Assembly: GCA_041493035.1 (NCBI GenBank)
Contig: JBGPYB010000194.1
Span: 1-7,825 of the forward strand
From: JBGPYB01 sp041493035
GTDB lineage: Bacteria; Acidobacteriota; Vicinamibacteria; Fen-336
Reading direction: 5' to 3'
DNA: 7,825 nt
Part shown: positions 4,772 to 7,825 of the stretch, in pieces
Layout of the letters: the number at the start of each line of letters is the position of its first letter
Position numbering within the stretch: position 1 is the first letter of the stretch
The notes under the pieces: generated by a model
The model's input: only the letters and a program-made list of their open reading frames with translations
What the model was told of the DNA's origin: nothing
The model's database searches: none
Translations under genes and position numbers: made by a program

Positions 4772-7771
4772 ATGACACCGAGCTTCAACGTGACCGGCAT
4801 CGTCCTGACCCTCCTGTCGTCGTTCGTCGCGCTTCTCGCGTGGCTGGTCGTCTTGATCGTCGGGTTCGTACGCTGGTCTCACACGCGTCAATACCTGCGC
4901 CAAGGGGCGATCCTCGCGGTCCTCACCTTTCTGGCCGGTCTCCCCCTCCTCGTCGTGACTCTGGCGTACATGGACCTCTCGAAGTCCCTGCCACCCGCGC
5001 TGGGACCAACCTTCGCGCGCATCGTGGCGATCGCGGGTGGAATCGGAGGAGTTGTAGCGGCGCTGGTCGGGCTGGCCCATTCGTGCTTGAAAGTGCCGGT
5101 CGCCCTTCTGGCCGATCCCGAGCGATGTCCTTTCCCCTTGCTGCTCGGCAGGGAGAGGCGTTTCGACGGCTGGGCAGTCGCGGCCGCCTGGGGCACTCTG
5201 CTGGGCCTCGTCTCAGTTGCGGCCTTCCAATACCTGGGCGTCGAAGTCAACCCGATGGTGAACGCCATCCAGGCGCTCACGCCTCACTTGGACCGCTCGG
5301 CCTTGATCTACCAAGTCGCCGTCTTCCTGCCCGCGACAGTGGGAGCCGCCATCGCTGAGGAAGTCGTGTACCGCGGGCTCATCCAGCCGTGGTTGGCCCG
5401 TGTGATTGGAGGGACGACGCTCACGTTGGTCGCGGCCAACGTCATCACCTCCGCCCTGTGGGCGATCGCGCACTCGCTCAACACCAACGACATGGAAGCG
5501 AAGCTGCTCCAGGTCTTCGCCATCGGCCTGATCTTCGGCGTCATCGCCCGGCGCTACAGCGTCGAGGCGAGCATGGTTTCTCACGCCCTTCTCAACATCT
5601 TCGCCGTCATGACACCGCTGCTGCTGGTCAGCATGGGCATCGTCAAGCCCGCGGTCGCTCCGCCTGTCACCCAGGCCGAAGAGTCTGAGGAGAGGCCGCA
5701 TCCTCTCCCCTCAGGTCCCGAGAGCCCAACCATCGCCCTGGACGAGAAGCCTCGAGTCGAGTGGGCCCGCCGCAACCTGCTCGAAGCCTACGACCATGTG
5801 GGGCTGAAGAATCCGCGATGGGACGCCGAAGTGCGCCGCTTCATCGAAGACGCGATACCGGACCTCATCGACGTTCATCACAGCGAACGCGTGTGGGCAA
5901 AGGATCTCGTCGGCCGGGGACGCGAGATCTTGTCGAAGGGCTGCGACGACCCGCTGTTCCTCTACCTCCAGTCCAGGTCCCTCGTGATGGCCGAGGGCTT
6001 CTCGCGGGACTCCCGACTTCTGTGCGAAAGGGCGGTGGAGGGGATGAAGACGGTCCGCTACCCGAGGGCTATCGCCCGCTATGTGGCCTCGGGCCTCTAC
6101 AGCGACTACCAGGGCGCCAACGAGGTCCATGGCCTTCGCGGCCGGCTGGCTCCCTTGGAGCTGCAATGGTTCATCGAGTCTCTCGGCGACGGAAGCTATC
6201 GCTCGGGCGAGGATGGCCTACTCATCTGGCAGCTCAAGAACGGCACGGGCGAGCCGTTCTTCGAACGGAACAAGCTGCCCGCGTCGGCGGCAGTCGACGC
6301 CGCCCCCCGGATCGAACGTTGGGCCAAGCTCTTCGTGTCGGGCCTCAAGCACTACACGCTCGCCTGGGAAGCGCGCGGCCACGGATTTGCCAACGAAGTC
6401 ACCCCGGACGGCTGGAGAAACTTCGAACGGTACCTCACTTTGGCTCGTCGGGATCTCGTCGAGGCCTGGCGGTTGAGGCCCGATCGGCCCGAAGCGGCAT
6501 ACGAGATGATGTCCGTGGCCGAGGACGCTCCGGAACCCGGCGAATCGGGACGCCTCTGGTTCGACCGCGCCGTGGCAGCGCGGATGGACTACTGGCCCGC
6601 CTACAACGCGAGGCTCAACAGGCTGCTTCCGCGCTGGGGCGGAAGCCACAAAGAGATGCTCGACTTCGGCCAGGAGTGCCTGGACACCGAGCGCTTCGAC
6701 ACCTTCGTCCCCAGCGTCGTCATCCATGCTGTGAGGAGGATTGAAGACGACGAGCGCGACAACGGGGGGGAAGGCAACGGCAGGGTCACGGTGCACGACG
6801 ACCCGCGGACCTTCCCCCTTGTCGCACGCGCCCTCGACGGCTATCTGAAGGAGCCCTCCTGCGCCTGGGAGCGCCCGCGCTGGCTGTCGCTTTACGCCGT
6901 ATTCGCCGACAAGGCCGGACGCCACGCCGTCGCCTTCGAGAAGATGCAGTCCGCCGGCATGGATCTGGACTCGGACGCGTTCTGGCGCATCCAGGAGAGC
7001 CCGCGACTGTTCGTATCGCGCGTGTCGGCTCTCGGTGGTGCCGGCGGAACCGAGGCGCTCCAGGCCGAGCAGTTGCGAAGCGCGCTCGAAGGGGAAAAGG
7101 CGCTCCTGCCGCTCAGCGGGGCCATGCAAAGAGACTCGAGCCGCCAATCCGCCTTCTACTTCAGGACTCGTCTCGTGGCGCTGTCGCTCGAGCGGGACCT
7201 CGAGGGCGGCGCCTGGCTCCCGTTCCTGCCGAAAGACAAGGACCTGTCGGGCTGGGAGATTCGCGAAGGGAAGTGGACGATCGAAAGCGATGGAGCGCTC
7301 GTGGCCACCGCCGGTCCCCGAGGGACGATCCTCGTCTCTGGCGCCCACGTCGGCCCGGACTTCGAGCTGCGGGGTCGAATGGAGTTGGTGTCCAGTACGA
7401 ATGACTCCGCCCAGGGGGGGATACTGTTCGGCCATCCAGCCCTCGAGACCCGCGACTGGATCAGCTTCCGGTATATGAAGAACGGCTACCACATGGAAAC
7501 CACCGCCCTTTTCGCGCCGGGGTTCACGCTGCCCAAGCCCTGGTTGGGCGTGCCTGCGGCGGATCGCATCACGTTTCTCGTTCGGTCGTGGAAGGGCCTC
7601 CTCACCGGCGAGGTCAACGGCCAGGTCATCGCCCGGGACTATCGACCCGCGAAAGGCTTCGTGAACAACAGAGACGCACAGGTGGGCTTCGGCGCCTACC
7701 ACGACGACAACGAGTGTGTCGTCCGCTACCGGAACGTCGAGATCCGGAGGCTGAAGGCCCCGCCATCGTAG
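4772..7771 (+). CDS. CPBP-family membrane protease fused to TPR-like and DUF1080-like domains
   Basis: This 999-aa protein has three parts. Residues 1-291 hold about eight hydrophobic segments (roughly 9-33, 45-67, 81-105, 134-157, 177-193, 215-232, 243-260, 264-291) and the CPBP/CAAX protease motifs. These are EEVVYR (E196, E197, R201), WAIAH (H234) and HALLN (H271, N275). All catalytic-type residues are present, so it is probably an active glutamate-type intramembrane protease; the substrate is unknown. After an acidic/proline linker (292-328), residues 329-810 are mostly helical and TPR-like. They include AWEARGHGFANEVTPDGWRN, LVEAWRLRPDRPEAAYEMMS, FDRAVAARMDYWPAYNA and LLPRWGGS (618-625), which recall DUF4034-type proteins. 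Residues 813-995 resemble DUF1080 (3-keto-disaccharide hydrolase/LamG fold): DLSGWEIREGKWTIESDGAL, FELRGRMEL, NDSAQGGILFG, GEVNGQVIARD and a terminal VVRYRNVEIRRL. Basic residues (34-43, 107, 127-130, 201-210, 260-261) fall in alternate loops. By the positive-inside rule this puts the 700-residue tail outside the cytoplasm. The protease call is strong, the DUF1080 call moderate, the middle family tentative. Confidence 0.87.
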   Translation: MTPSFNVTGIVLTLLSSFVALLAWLVVLIVGFVRWSHTRQYLRQGAILAVLTFLAGLPLLVVTLAYMDLSKSLPPALGPTFARIVAIAGGIGGVVAALVGLAHSCLKVPVALLADPERCPFPLLLGRERRFDGWAVAAAWGTLLGLVSVAAFQYLGVEVNPMVNAIQALTPHLDRSALIYQVAVFLPATVGAAIAEEVVYRGLIQPWLARVIGGTTLTLVAANVITSALWAIAHSLNTNDMEAKLLQVFAIGLIFGVIARRYSVEASMVSHALLNIFAVMTPLLLVSMGIVKPAVAPPVTQAEESEERPHPLPSGPESPTIALDEKPRVEWARRNLLEAYDHVGLKNPRWDAEVRRFIEDAIPDLIDVHHSERVWAKDLVGRGREILSKGCDDPLFLYLQSRSLVMAEGFSRDSRLLCERAVEGMKTVRYPRAIARYVASGLYSDYQGANEVHGLRGRLAPLELQWFIESLGDGSYRSGEDGLLIWQLKNGTGEPFFERNKLPASAAVDAAPRIERWAKLFVSGLKHYTLAWEARGHGFANEVTPDGWRNFERYLTLARRDLVEAWRLRPDRPEAAYEMMSVAEDAPEPGESGRLWFDRAVAARMDYWPAYNARLNRLLPRWGGSHKEMLDFGQECLDTERFDTFVPSVVIHAVRRIEDDERDNGGEGNGRVTVHDDPRTFPLVARALDGYLKEPSCAWERPRWLSLYAVFADKAGRHAVAFEKMQSAGMDLDSDAFWRIQESPRLFVSRVSALGGAGGTEALQAEQLRSALEGEKALLPLSGAMQRDSSRQSAFYFRTRLVALSLERDLEGGAWLPFLPKDKDLSGWEIREGKWTIESDGALVATAGPRGTILVSGAHVGPDFELRGRMELVSSTNDSAQGGILFGHPALETRDWISFRYMKNGYHMETTALFAPGFTLPKPWLGVPAADRITFLVRSWKGLLTGEVNGQVIARDYRPAKGFVNNRDAQVGFGAYHDDNECVVRYRNVEIRRLKAPPS

Positions 7772-7793
7772 TATCCTCATCCGACTCCATCCC

Positions 7794-7825
7794 ATGACCT
7801 GCCCCTCCTGCCAGGCCGACTGCGA
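7794..7825 (+). CDS. Start of a probable zinc-ribbon protein (truncated by right edge)
   Basis: ATG 7794 opens a frame reading MTCPSCQADC before the window ends. The Cys-Pro-x-Cys knuckle right at the N-terminus is typical of small zinc-ribbon domains that precede kinase, TPR or membrane regions in many bacterial proteins. It starts 22 bases after the CPBP gene's stop on the same strand, so it may be co-transcribed. No Shine-Dalgarno is visible in the gap, though TAGTAT (-10-like) occurs there. Ten codons are too few to name the protein. Confidence 0.4.
   Translation, partial: MTCPSCQADC

Noticed and set aside
6218..7795. 525-aa minus-strand open frame opposite the CPBP fusion
   Set aside because: It lies antisense to the well-supported DUF1080 and TPR-like coding region and has low-complexity composition without recognisable motifs.

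Overview
The window is high-GC DNA (roughly two thirds G+C by eye, strong GC3 bias) from a diderm, Gram-negative-type bacterium. It encodes an outer-membrane beta-barrel porin and a protein built from periplasmic type IV pilus alignment-complex domains. The mix of families (an EFEH-type porin, pilus-like domains, and a CPBP-TPR-DUF1080 protein) would suit Acidobacteriota, Myxococcota, Planctomycetota or a related lineage. No rRNA, tRNA or other taxonomic marker is present, so the phylum is an open guess. I see no insertion sequence, CRISPR array, tRNA or phage gene.

Layout: (1) 1-1213, minus strand, the first 404 residues of a porin whose C-terminus lies beyond the left edge. (2) 1214-1343, a divergent intergenic region with a near-perfect 31-bp palindrome (1252-1282) beside a TTGACA -35 box for the porin. 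A second, weaker copy of the same inverted motif overlaps the porin start codon. (3) 1344-3065, plus strand, a 573-aa exported protein that appears to string together PilO-like, PilN-like, two secretin-N/STN-like and PilP-like domains with no secretin pore. (4) 3106-4647, minus strand, convergent with the previous gene: a 513-aa phospholipase D superfamily protein with two intact HKD motifs and a short N-terminal hydrophobic segment. (5) 4648-4771, a divergent intergenic region with a candidate extended -10 promoter. (6) 4772-7771, plus strand, a 999-aa fusion of an eight-helix CPBP (CAAX-type) membrane protease, a long helical TPR-like region and a C-terminal DUF1080/LamG-like beta domain. 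(7) From 7794, the first ten codons of a protein that begins like a zinc ribbon.

The four readable genes alternate in orientation (-, +, -, +), so they are not one operon. All four products appear to act in or across the cell envelope: outer-membrane porin, periplasmic ring-type scaffold, exported phosphodiesterase, and membrane protease with a probable periplasmic tail. Only the porin and the pilus-like gene share a putative regulatory region. The two multidomain fusions and the paired palindromes are the most unusual things here. Functional links among the genes are inference only.
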